In this document: piece after piece, positions 20,511 through 30,166 of the stretch
How the letters are laid out: the number at the start of each line of letters is the position of its first letter
Numbering within the stretch: position 1 is the first letter of the stretch
Assembly: GCA_963971535.1 (NCBI GenBank)
Contig: OZ020589.1
Location: 79,170,536 to 79,234,535 of the forward strand
Source: Notolepis coatsorum
Taxonomy: Eukaryota; Chordata; Actinopteri; Aulopiformes; Paralepididae
DNA: 64,000 nucleotides
Direction of reading: 5' to 3'
Translations under genes and position numbers: made by a program
The notes under the pieces: generated by a model
Databases searched by the model: none
The model's input: only the letters and a program-made list of their open reading frames with translations
What the model was told of the DNA's origin: nothing

Positions 20511-20995
20511 CGATCACTGCTGTGAGGGACCTAACATGTTTTATGAAGGTTTCTTGCACTGCTGGCTGCTGCTCGTGGTGAGGATTTTCACTTTCTGGGG
20601 TGCTTTCATTCTCAATCTGTAGTCATTCTGGCAATTTCTGGACTTGCCACCATCCAGCGATGCAGTGCCCCAGGATTCTCTGTCAGGCCAACTGCTCCAC
20701 CAGATCCTTTGATGAGTGCGTTGTTCTGTTCGTGGCAGTGGTCAATTGCAATAGCAGAGAATTTGTGACTTGTTTTATGCACAAACAAACTTTCCAACAC
20801 GGAACTCCTCCAGGATGGCTGGATGTTTATTAGAGAGGACCATCATGTCACGGACATGCATTGATAGCCACCTGGAGTAGTGAGTGTGGTCCAGAGCAAA
20901 CATCCAGGGTAGTAGCTGTGTGAGGGTTTCCACAGTTGCCCTCCCACAGTGATCTGACATATATGAGCATGAGGACCTCAAGTGATTTATTTTTG
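20511..20995 (-). pseudogene. Fragment of a repetitive animal protein with AIDxxHEQNNA motif
   Basis: Two overlapping minus-strand frames read SRWLSMHVRDMMVLSNKHPA, then HKFSAIAIDHCHEQNNALIK, GGAVGLTENPGALHRWMV, and after another shift HHEQQPAVQETFIKHV. I recognise this as a protein segment present in many copies in fish and cnidarian genomes, probably mobile-element encoded, but I cannot name the family with confidence. Frameshifts near 20780 and 20620 break it. Its last readable piece is fused in frame to the Copia Gag/protease frame near 20510, so a rearrangement or insertion joined them and removed the Copia 5' LTR. Confidence 0.6.
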
Positions 20996-21542
20996 TACAT
21001 ATTTAGTGAGAAAAATGTCATTAACACCCTCTTTGGAGGAATGAATGGTGAAGAGGTTGGAGGTGGATTGGCTAACATTACACAATGGCTAGCTAGGTAG
21101 CTAGTTGCTAGCTACCTACATCATCAACAGCTAGAAATAGTATTTGATCAATAAGAACACGATAAAAATTCTCACCTGTCCATACATAAAAATCTCTTCT
21201 CTTCTCTCATGTGCACTCTTTTCAGGGTACTGCCCTCTGCTGGTCTACTGCAGTAAAATCATGCAACAAAACTGCAACAAACTGACACATGGATACAAGG
21301 CCATGGCTGAGCAAGTGAATGTCTTTATTAGAACAAAACTGCCATTTTAACAAACATATCAAATATTATAAAGGAGAATAATGGGACGAAAAGTGGAAAA
21401 AGGCAATGCTGAGGTCAATGACCCCTCAAGGTCACCAGAGGTCAGTCTGAAAGTGTTTCCATGTCTGAAATCAAACCTTGGGGTATGTAGATGATATGCT
21501 GAAAGTTTCATGCTTCTTTCATAAAATGCACAATTAGTTTGC
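20996..21542. other. No recognised gene
   Basis: A GCTAGC-rich short repeat lies near 21080-21120. Otherwise I see nothing I can assign. Confidence 0.4.
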
Positions 21543-21546
21543 TTAA

Positions 21547-21947
21547 CACATTGGGCGCCGGGCATTGTGCCCATCATTATACCCAGTCTGCCAGCACTGT
21601 AAGCCTATGGAGATGTTTACCTTCTTTGCAGGGCTATAACTTTTTAAATATTATAGCTATATCTGCATTACTATGGCCCATTCAACATCGATTATCTATC
21701 GTTCCGGATGTGGGAACGTTATATTTTTTCATTCATACATTGTTGTGTTAACCGTCTACAATATAAGTATGTTTTTAAGCTTTTCTGCTGTAATTCCAAA
21801 AACGCTAGTTATAGGCCCTGACGCATATGATAGATTATTGATTGGCGTTTCTTTCCTATACACACCTATACAAAAAAATTCAAATGTTGTTGGCATTCAA
21901 CGCATGGCGGGCAATAACGACTTATGCCATTTATGGCGCACAATGTG
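21547..21947. mobile_element. piggyBac-like MITE, 401 bp
   Basis: The element is bounded by TTAA on both sides (21543-21546 and 21948-21951), the piggyBac target. It has short inverted ends CACATTGGGCGCC and GGCGCACAATGTG with one mismatch. No transposase is encoded. Confidence 0.75.
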
Positions 21948-22241
21948 TTAACCGCCCCACTAAAATGTCACTTCACTCAAATGTCCCTTCACTCAAATGT
22001 CCATTGCTTCACTCAACCGTCCCACTAATGTGTGAAGTAAGTTCTGACAGGCTACTCATGCATGGCACTGTGTCAGCTCAGCTGAGAGCTGATGCTCCAG
22101 TCATCTCTATTTAAGACCTTCCCTATTAACACACTCTGTGTACGCTGATGCTGTGCCACTGTTTCACTGCTACGCTCCTCACCCTCCACCACTTCAGTTT
22201 TGACCTGCTTTGGTTCTGCCAAAGATCCTGAGTATAATGAC

Positions 22242-22870
22242 CAGTGATGGGAATAATGGCGTTATAAATAACGGCGTTACTAACGGCGTTAGTTTTTTCA
22301 GTAACGAGTAATCTAACAGATTACTTTTCTAATCTTAATAACGCTGTTACCGTTACTGCCAAAAAATGCAGCGCGTTACTATGATTGAAGCTGTTTTTTT
22401 CATCAGACAGATCTTTGCGCCGAGAGGCATTCTGTCCTTCCTTGGTTAGTGGGCAGTGCACGAGACCAGCACATACATGCTGACAATTGGCTGAGGTTGA
22501 GTAAAATGTCATGGTAAGCCAATCAGAGGTAGAGATGGGCAGGTGTTCGGAAGCAGGCAGAGTCTGACACACAGCGACAACACAAGCGAGTCACAGTCAA
22601 CGACAGACCGCGGGTCCATGAGCGTTTTTTGTTCACTCTTGTGTTAGTTGTGTTGCAGTGCAGGGCACTGTACGTTTTGATCGTTTGTTTGGCAAGCCCA
22701 ATAATCCAAAACGAATCCAACGAACAACACAAGCGAGCAGTCAACGACAGACCGCGGGTCCATGAACGTTTTTTGTTCACTCTTGTGTTAGTTGTGTTGC
22801 AGCGCAGAGCACTATACAGTAGTGGAGGCTCTACTGCCAGTGCTGACAGCATTATCAACATAGTGCTGCC
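22242..22870. mobile_element. hAT-type element fragment, left end only
   Basis: The sequence CAGTGATGGGAATAATGGCG followed by runs of ACGGCGTTA is typical of the left end of a common fish hAT family. No matching right end (CCCATCACTG) is present, so it is truncated or rearranged. A tandem duplication of about 145 bp lies inside (next entry). Confidence 0.65.
22577..22830. repeat. Tandem duplication, about 145-bp period
   Basis: The block from acaacacaagcgag through gttagttgtgttgcag occurs twice, starting near 22577 and 22722, with a handful of substitutions. Confidence 0.85.
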
Positions 22871-23004
22871 CTTCCTGGTTTGATAGCACAGTCTTCAGGT
22901 GCTCAGATATATATATATCTGTATGTCATGCATGTATTAAATGTCATGATTAGATTAGTTTAGATGATTAGATTAGATTCTTATATCTGTATGTTGTGTA
23001 TGTC

Positions 23005-23065
23005 ATAAATGTCATGAATTGAAAATGGGGGACACTGATGTAAACAAGACGAAAGTATTTCTCTG
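23005..23065 (+). mobile_element. LINE 3'-end copy, part 1 (split by Harbinger-like MITE)
   Basis: The sequence gaattgaaaatgggggacac through gaaagtatttctctg is the start of a short LINE tail repeated many times in this window. It resumes after the MITE at 23910. Joining the two sides restores the uninterrupted arrangement seen at 24545-24685. Confidence 0.85.
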
Positions 23066-23909
23066 GGCCCTATTCCCCGTACCTGGCTAACTGAGTTAGC
23101 CGGATAATGTTCAGCATAGCTTGACTTAAGCCAGACATTTCCGTTCCCCGACGTCGGATTTTCTAAGTCACTATGGCAACAGATTGAAAAGTTTGAACCT
23201 GCTCCAGAGCAGGTTTAGTTGAGTTAGCTGGATATAAGCTGGCCACTCCCTCGGAACAAAATGGCAGCTCCCTTCCTCAGAGATTGATTGATTGATTGGA
23301 AACTGTATTAACAGATTGCAGAATGGGGTACAATACAGTACGGCTCAATACACACAATTGTTAAGGGGATGCAGACCCAGAGAAAGACTTTCGTCTTGTT
23401 TACATCAGGGTCCCCCATTTTCAATTCATAATGACATTTATGACATACATGACATACAGATAATACAGATATATCATGACATTTATGACATACATGACAT
23501 ACAGTACTGTTACATTTGTGACATACAAGATATGCAAATATACAGTACTGTTAAACAGATTCTAACAGAAAATATATATACGAGGGGGAGGAAACTGTAC
23601 ATTGGGAGGGGATGGGTGGGTGGGAGAGGGTGTTTGGACATTTACGGGGGCCAGTTTCGAATTGCAGCCCCTCGTAGGTGCTATTTGATCCCATTATACC
23701 ATTCTGAATAATGTTTTCGCGACACCTGCTGTCTTTTCAGCTGAGGCGGCCGCGCGCACTGATCCTGAGTATCAAGTCTGGTTCGAATGAACGAGACTGA
23801 ATCCACCTTCGAGGAACAGGGAAATCCCGGATTAAAACATCTGGTTAATTGAATCTGGATAATGGGACTTTTGATCGACTTAGTTGAACCAGGTACGGGG
23901 AATAGGGCC
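23066..23909. mobile_element. PIF/Harbinger-like MITE, 844 bp
   Basis: Perfect 21-bp inverted ends begin GGCCCTATTCCCCGTACCTGG. They are flanked by a 3-bp CTG duplication (23063-23065 and 23910-23912). Removing the element and one CTG restores the LINE tail it interrupts exactly. CWG target triplets and GGCCC ends agree with known vertebrate Harbinger elements. It carries an inverted copy of the same LINE tail inside but no transposase. Confidence 0.9.
23283..23445 (-). mobile_element. Inverted copy of the LINE 3' tail inside the MITE
   Basis: Plus-strand order is (TGAT)n, acagattgcagaatgggg, then atacacacaattgttaagg, then catcagggtcccccattttc. This is the reverse complement of the tail at 24545-24685, so it is a LINE tail inserted in the opposite direction. 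Confidence 0.88.
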
Positions 23910-24000
23910 CTGGTCTGCATCCCCTTAACAATTGTGTGTATTGGGCTGTACTGTACTGTACCCATTCTGCAATCTGTTAATTAAAATGTTCAATCAATCA
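23910..24000 (+). mobile_element. LINE 3'-end copy, part 2
   Basis: Continuation of the copy at 23005-23065: ctggtctgcatccccttaac, then cccattctgcaatctgttaa, ending in (TCAA)n. Confidence 0.85.
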
Positions 24001-24544
24001 GTATATATTTGTTATTTATTTTTTGGTATAGTGCTTAACAAGCATAATTTAATGTTGCCCAGTTGTGGCCTGTTGAGGGGCAATACCAGTGGCGGCCGGT
24101 GGGTACTTCGCCACTAGGGGCGCTATACCAAATATTTTGCAAACATGTACAGTACAGTACCACGCAACAGACTCATGGCAAGACGTGAGCGATTCGACTC
24201 ACGCTCACGGCAATGAATCGGCTCTTATGAACGAGTCGCTCAGCTGTTACTACAACAACACACAACCAGTCAAATAAAGTATAGTCTAGACTCTAATTCA
24301 CAACTTGAAACACAATATATAAATAGAAAAGTTAGAAACAAAACTCGCCCGTCTCCAAACACAGGCAGATCTCTCCCTCTCTCCTTCTCTCTCTCACACA
24401 CAGCGCGACGTGGAATCGATTCGTTACACAATCAGACCTATTATATACCAAGAATAACTTCAGTATGAGTACAGGGCTGTACACATATTTTGCATATTGT
24501 TAAACGAGCCAAGGCTAGCTATTAAACTATCGATATGAATCGAA

Positions 24545-24685
24545 AATCTGGGACCCTGATGTAAACAAGACAAACGTCTTTCTCTGGTCTACATCCCCTT
24601 AACAATTGTGTGTATTGAGCCGTACTGTATTGTACCCATTCTGCAATCTGTTAATAAAGTTCTCATTCATTCATTCATTCAAACA
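24545..24685 (+). mobile_element. LINE 3' tail copy, uninterrupted
   Basis: This is the clearest copy of the repeated tail: tgggaccctgatgtaaacaa, ctacatccccttaacaattg, cccattctgcaatctgttaa, then (ATTC)n. Without protein-coding sequence I can only say that it is the 5'-truncated end of a non-LTR element or a SINE using that end. Confidence 0.85.
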
Positions 24686-24950
24686 TAGACGATATTGAAC
24701 AAGCCATAATCCACGTATTTTCAATCCGAGAGAGCTGCAGTAGTTAAATCAATGAGCCATCGACATAGTCAGTGTGGTAAGTAACGTTATTATTGCATCC
24801 AAGATTGATACACGGCTGGCTAGGCAGTTGGTAGTCATAGTCTTGTGTTATAAAATAAATAAACAATCAGCAATGTCTCGCTTCATGAATGGCCAGCAGT
24901 AGCCTAACAGTACTGCTCCTAAAAAAAACGATTTACAAACGTTAACGTTA

Positions 24951-24956
<6 letters not shown>

Positions 24957-25003
<47 letters not shown>
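24957..25003. repeat. (GA)n microsatellite
   Basis: Uninterrupted GA dinucleotide run of about 23 units inside the hAT element. Confidence 0.98.
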
Positions 25004-25006
<3 letters not shown>

Positions 25007-25898
25007 CACTGTTTAGTTGAAACGTCCAGGGCAGGAGAGCTTGATAAACGTGTATAATCCGCCATATAGCTTGTTAGCCAAGTGTTAGCTCGTTAGCACA
25101 ACCCTCAACAAGTACATTCCTTTGTCCATTTCCGCTCGAACAGACTGCAAACTACCTGGCGTTCTATCGCCATGCTCTAAGACAAACTCTAACCTTAACC
25201 AACTTTGAAAGAGTGCCTAAGCTTAACAGTCTAAAGAACTTGCAGTCACGGCACGCTCTAAGACAAACAACCTAGGACCAACCTAGGAACCAACCTAGGA
25301 AGCTAGAAGCTAGAATTGGAACATTAGAAATTGGATTCGGCCAATCAGAGATCGTCTCTGTGAAATTCTGCTACGGAAAAAAATACTGGCGTCGGCCAAT
25401 CAGAGAGCGTCTCCGCGAAATGCGGCTACAGATATTCTTGACGCTACTGGCTAGACCGCTTCAAATCGCGCCCGGATTCCAACATAATAGTCATATTTCA
25501 ACGCACAACGCGTTATGCACTGATTGGCTGTGACGGATACAGCGATCAAACTGTGACGCGCACTCAGAGCGCTATCGCGTATAGCCCGGGCCGAGAAATA
25601 CGAAAAAATAAAAAAAACGTGATGTCACTTCCTGCTCTGGAAAACGAGTGTTTTTTAATTGCGATAATAACGTTATATTGTGCATTGGAAATACAAACAT
25701 ACTTAAAATGAGTAAATATTATTCATTTTAAACATGTTTATATTATTTATAGGGCTATAAAACAAAAAACAAAAAGATACCTTTTCTTGTTCTACTCTCA
25801 TATAACCAGGCAGGGCCTGAAGGGGGGGCGGCGCCCTAGCGCCCCCCAGTGGCGGCCGCCACTGGGCAATACATATCAAAAGTTCCAAAACATCTATT

Positions 25899-26150
25899 GC
25901 ATAGGTGTCAAACTCATGGCCCGCGGGCCAAATGCGGCCCGCCACGTCATTTGATGTGGCCCCCCAAGAGCTCTGGTAATTATTTTTTTTTTCGTTAATC
26001 TTGGGTTAAAAAATAGCGGCGTTAAAATAATTTTGGGGTAATGCGTTAATAAAGCTTTGACAGCCTTAGTTATTACTAGAGGTGGGCATAGATACTTTTT
26101 TTTAATCTAGATTAATCTATCTGCAATCCTGGATTTAATCTAGAAATGAG
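25899..26150. mobile_element. Terminal fragments of hAT elements
   Basis: Two hAT-like left ends lie close together: CATAGGTGTCAAACTCATGG followed by a GGCCCGCGGGCC palindrome at 25899-25960, and agaggtgggcatagatactt followed by AATCTAGATTAATC near 26078-26130. Neither has a matching right end, so both are relics. Confidence 0.6.
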
Positions 26151-26269
26151 GATGAATGAGGAAGTGTTTGTCGCACCACTGGACAAAGTTCTGAATCTCA
26201 TGTTTGTTACAGCTGTATCTGTAAATCCCATCCAAAAGTATTGAGGGGCATTGGTCTCTGCTTTGTTAA

Positions 26270-26975
26270 CAGTAAATCATTGTTATGCTGATACTATGCT
26301 ATACTCTTCCTCTCCTTCCCTCCCCCAGATATCCACGTCTCTGAGCGGATCTCTGCCTGTCTGTCCGACATCTCCGCCTGGATGACGACCAACCACCTCA
26401 AACTGAACCTGAGCAAAACAGAATTGCTCCACCTGCCGGCCAAATCCTCCCCCCTGACCGACCTTTCCATCACAGTCGAGAATGCAGCTGTGACCGCTTC
26501 CCCGACCGCCAAGAACCTTGGTGTTGTCCTCGACGACCAGTTGAACTTCTCTGCTCACATCGCAGCGACAACCAGAACCTGCAGATTCCTCCTGAGCAAT
26601 GTCAGAAGGATCCGCCCCTTCCTGACAAAAGAAGCCACCCAACTCCTCGTCCAATCAACAGTCATCTCCCGCCTCGACTACTGCAACGCACTGCTTGCTG
26701 GCCTCCCGGCCACTGCCACCAAGCCTCTTCAACTCATTCAGAACGCAGCGGCCCGCCTGATCTCAAACCTACCGAAGTCGGCCCGTGTCACCCCACTTCT
26801 TAGGGACCTGCACTGGCTCCCCATTGCTGCACGAATCCACTTCAAGGCCCTCGACCTAGCATACCATGCAGCAAAGGGAACCGCTCCCGCCTACCTCCGG
26901 TCAATGGTCTCTAACTAGTAACTACACACCCACAAGACCCCTACGCTCTGCATCTTCTGCCCGCATCAGACCTAC
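26270..26975 (+). pseudogene. L2-type LINE reverse transcriptase fragment
   Basis: A decayed YADDT box (CYADTMLYSSSPSLP) occurs near 26280. An open frame follows with ISAWMTTNHLKLNLSKTE, then KNLGVVLDDQLNFSAHI, FLTKEATQLLVQSTVISRLD, and LLRDLHWLPIAARIHFKALD. These are the RT C-terminal motifs of L2 LINEs. The frame stops at 26918. The rest of the L2 3' end is displaced by a Gypsy insertion and resumes at 28925 with the L2 tail. Confidence 0.92.
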
Positions 26976-26983
26976 TCCTATCC

Positions 26984-27183
26984 CTTAGCCTTAGTCCCTT
27001 AGCCTGTTCGCCTCTTAAAGGCACAGTGCCGCATTTTCCAGATTTCCTTGACTCTAGTGTTTTTGTGTTTTCCCTTAAAGGGACTGTGCCGCTTTTTGTT
27101 CTATAATAAATAAATGCCCTGTTTTGGCTTACTCTCATACCTGTCTTGTGTTGTGCGATTGGGGTCGGTTACAAACCATAACA
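26984..27183 (+). repeat. 3' part of the 5' LTR (truncated)
   Basis: This matches 28727-28924 almost base for base, including AATAAATAAATGCCC (poly(A) signal) and the terminal CCATAACA. The left boundary to L2 sequence is abrupt near 26980. Confidence 0.85.
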
Positions 27184-27706
27184 GTACGACCCGACCAGTC
27201 GACGACCCCAGCCAGCACAGACAGTGTATGTGAGTTGGCCCCTGTTAGTTCCCTCTGGCTCCCTCTAGTTCCCTCTAGTTCCCCTGTTAGTTCCCCTGTT
27301 AGTTCCCCTGTTGACTCCCCTGTTGACTCCCCTGTTAGCTCCCCTGTTAGCCTCGTTAGCTCCCCTGTTAGCTACCCTGTTCCCCACAGCTAGGACTGTC
27401 CTTCCAGCTAGCTTGTTCTCCTTTGCTAGTCCAGCCCTGTCTGCTAGCCTAGCTCCGGCAGCTAGCGCAGCCTCTATGCTAATGTAGCAGTACAGCTAGC
27501 ATAGGCCCTGTAGCTAGCAATGCTCTGGCAGCTACCCAGTCCCTCTGCTAGCCCCACTTTAGGTGTAGCTTCCCCTGCTAGCATGGCCCAGTTTTTTTTG
27601 TTTGTTGCCTTGTCTTGTCCCCTGCCCCGCTGTCTGATTCCGTAGTGTTCTGCGCCGTCATGGTAGTGTTTGGGTCGCCCGGTGACTCCCGTGGAGGGGG
27701 AGGTAC
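27184..27706 (+). pseudogene. Gag remnant with SSPV/DSPV tetrapeptide repeat, then polypurine tract
   Basis: The leader gtacgacccgacc is followed by sequence matching the Gag start of the larger relative. A 12-bp tandem repeat (agttcccctgtt and variants, 27255-27375) encodes SSPV and DSPV tetrapeptides. GCTAGC-rich DNA follows up to the purine tract GTGGAGGGGGAGGTAC just before the LTR. No protease, RT or integrase remains. Confidence 0.7.
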
Positions 27707-28924
27707 TGTGAGGATTTGCCTGTTCCCTGGACTTTTTTTCCCTGCCTCCTCACTTCACCAGCCCCCACCCTTGTGAGAACTTTTGCCTGCCTCCTACTCT
27801 TCACCAGCCCCCACCCTTGGACATTCTGTTCCTCTACCCTCACGCACCTGTTGGGAGTTTGCAATCTGCTGAAGAGTACTTAGGTTGCAGACTCCCCTCC
27901 AGTCCTTGTCGGGTCGTTCTGTGTTCTGGACTCTGTGTTCGTTCTGTATCTGTATCTGTGTACACTCTGTGTTCATGGAGTTCTGTACATTACCATCCTG
28001 TACGTTACCATCACCTGCCGCGTCTCCGGCGTGAGACGACGTGCCAGCCATCACCACCTGTCGCCGTTTGCCTGGAGTGGGACACCGTCTTCGCTCTCTA
28101 ATTCTCTACGGGAGGTTTTCCAGTGTTCCCACTCCAGACGTCAAGCCGGCTCGTCATCGCTCCCGATTCCACGGGAGGAAGGCGTCTCTTCGTGATCCTC
28201 GTTCCTGGGGGTGAGGCTCGTCGTCGCTCCCTAGTATTCCACGGGAGGACGGCGTGTGCCCATCCCGTTCCCCTTGGACCCAGGCTCGTCGTCGCTCCCT
28301 AGTATTCCACGGGAGGACGGCTTGTTCCCATCCCGGTCCCCTGGGACCCCCTTGGTTCTGCGCTGCCCGTCTGCAGCATCCGAAGAGGAGGAGGAGGATC
28401 TCCGTGCCAGGCCCCGCTGTCGGGCCCCTGTTCCCGTGCCAGGCCTCCGCCGTCGGGCCCCTGGCCCCGTGCCAGGCCTCTGCCGTCGGGCCCCTGTTCC
28501 CATGCCAGGCCTCCGCCATCGGGCCCCTGTCCCCTTGCCAGGCCTCCGCCGTCGGAACCCTGTCCTCATCCCTGTAAGCAGCTCTGGCCCTCGCCCTATC
28601 CAAGGCCTTAACCCTGTTCTCTGTCCCTGTCTCCAGCCCGCCTCTCCGGGCCTCTGTCCCTGTCCCCCTCTCCAGTGCCCTTGTTCCTGGCCCTGACACT
28701 TAGCCCTGGTCCTTAGCCCTGGCCCTTAGCCTTAGTCCCTTAGCCTGTTCGCCTCTTAAAGGCACAGTGCCGCATTTTCCAGATTTCCTTGACTCTAGTG
28801 TTTTTGTGTTTTCCCTTAAAGGGACTGTGCCGCTTTTTGTTATGTAAGAAATAAATGCCCTGTTTTGGCTTACTCTCATACCTGTCTTGTGTTGTGCGAT
28901 TGGGGTCGGTTACAAACCATAACA
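27707..28924 (+). repeat. Full 3' LTR, 1218 bp
   Basis: It starts TGTGAGGATTTGCC and ends CCATAACA. It contains GTCGGGTCGT at 27908-27917, complementary to the leader at 27186-27195. A 66-bp direct repeat (cgtcgtcgctccctagtatt) lies near 28215-28320 and a roughly 33-bp repeat (gccaggcctccgccgtcggg) at 28404-28560. AATAAATAAATG lies near the end. Confidence 0.82.
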
Positions 28925-28976
28925 GTAAGTCGCTTTGGATAAAAGCGTCAGCTAAATGACTAAATGTAAATGTAAT
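28925..28976 (+). mobile_element. L2 LINE 3' tail
   Basis: The sequence gtaagtcgctttggataaaa, gcgtcagctaaatgactaaa, tgtaaatgtaa is the characteristic 3' end of fish L2 elements and belongs with the RT piece at 26270-26975. Confidence 0.92.
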
Positions 28977-29340
28977 AATAATAATAATAATAATGGATTG
29001 GATTTATATAGCGCTCTTCATGACACCCCAGTGACCCCAGAGCGCTTACAGAGTCCATTATTCGTTCATACACAGTCATACCCGGTGGTGGTAAGCTACA
29101 ATTGCAGCCAGAGTTGCCCTGAGGCAGACTGACGGAAGCGTGGCGAATAATCATCGCCTACGGCCCCTCCGACCACCACCAACATTCATTCACATGCATA
29201 CACATTCATACGAGGCAAGTAGGTTAAGTGTCTTGCCCAAGGACACAACGGCAGTGGGATGGACATGGGCTTGAGCGGGATTCGAACCACCAACCCTTCG
29301 ATCATTGGACGACCCGCTCTACCCCTGAGCCACGCCGCCC
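28977..29340 (-). mobile_element. tRNA-derived SINE with (TTA)n tail
   Basis: On the minus strand a tRNA-like head (29340 to about 29265) has the A box TGGCTCAGGGGTAGAGC and the B box GGTTCGAATCC, both close to consensus. The body ends GCGCTATATAAATCCAATCC and an (ATT)n tail. The head still resembles a tRNA, but the long body and tail show that it is a SINE and not a tRNA gene. The same tail end recurs at 63798. Confidence 0.88.
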
Positions 29341-30001
29341 TACTATACTATACTATATATATAATATCACACATGAGCATTTAATGGTTGCAGACTTCAG
29401 GGCCCTCATTTATCAATGGTGCGTACGCACAGATATGTGCGTAACCCGTGCGTACGATCATTTCTAAGCAAAGTGTGGGACTTATAAATTTGAATGTGTG
29501 CTTGACTTTGTGTGTATATTTACGCACAGCTCCGACCGTGCGTACCTGGCGCCCGGTGGTAGAATATTATTATTGCAACGCGGAAATAAGCTTCCGTGCA
29601 TTAGTTTCAACACTGGCGTGTTCTGTAGTATGACCCGTAATTCATTATAGTTCATTGTAAAATAGCAACAGTAGTGTAATTATTGTCAAACCCTATAAAT
29701 ATAGCATTTGGAATAAGTCTTTCTTTCCGAATGAATGCATCATGGTTTATATATAGGGTTATCGGTATACTATGGGGTGCACTGACTGCGCTCCGCAGGG
29801 AACTGTTTTCAGAGATAGCAGATAGGAATGAATGAATGCATGAGGGGCAGTCTAATTGCAGAGAGTACATAACAAATATTAACTAGAGTCCGCTATACCC
29901 TCGGGTCTGACTCTTTGGTCCATCGTGATCGAGCAATAGATTGTTACTGTACCACCCATAGCTGTCAAAGCTCCATCACAAATGCAGTTATATTTCGTAT
30001 T

Positions 30002-30166
30002 GCATCGCGTCCCGCTCTGAGCCTTACGAGATACTTCTATCTCCTGTGATACCTAATGTATCTCCCACGAACAAAAAACACATGCACCCCACCTGTATGG
30101 GGCCCCGCCCCTTATGGTGGCATTACCCATATAACCATGACTCTGGTCATGAAACACCCTTCCTCT
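30002..30166. repeat. DIRS left inverted terminal repeat
   Basis: This is the reverse complement of about 35000-35160, with very few differences. It includes gatacctaatgtatctccca and the segment down to catgaaacacccttcctc. Confidence 0.92.

Larger units (their letters stand above)
24087..25864. mobile_element. hAT-type element, 1778 bp, non-autonomous
   Basis: The ends CAGTGGCGGCCGGTGG and its near reverse complement (GCGGCCGCCACTG) are flanked by the 8-bp duplication GGCAATAC (24079-24086 and 25865-25872). GGGGCGCTA motifs lie just inside both ends. No transposase ORF is visible. It contains a LINE tail (24545-24685) and a (GA)n tract. Confidence 0.92.
26984..28924 (+). mobile_element. Internally deleted Ty3/Gypsy (chromovirus-type) element, 5' LTR truncated
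   Basis: The last 200 bp of an LTR (26984-27183) is followed by a leader and a small internal part. A purine-rich tract and TGTGAGG follow, starting a full LTR of 1218 bp (27707-28924). The 200-bp ends of the two LTRs are nearly identical. LTR ends and leader match the larger relative at 50486-60237. Almost all of gag and pol is gone. It splits an L2 LINE. Confidence 0.85.

Noticed and set aside
28154..28699. 181-codon Arg/Gly-rich minus-strand frame
   Set aside because: It lies entirely in a repetitive LTR and is a product of GC-rich tandem repeats.
29260..29340. Possible tRNA gene with good A and B boxes
   Set aside because: It is continuous with a long SINE body and (ATT)n tail.
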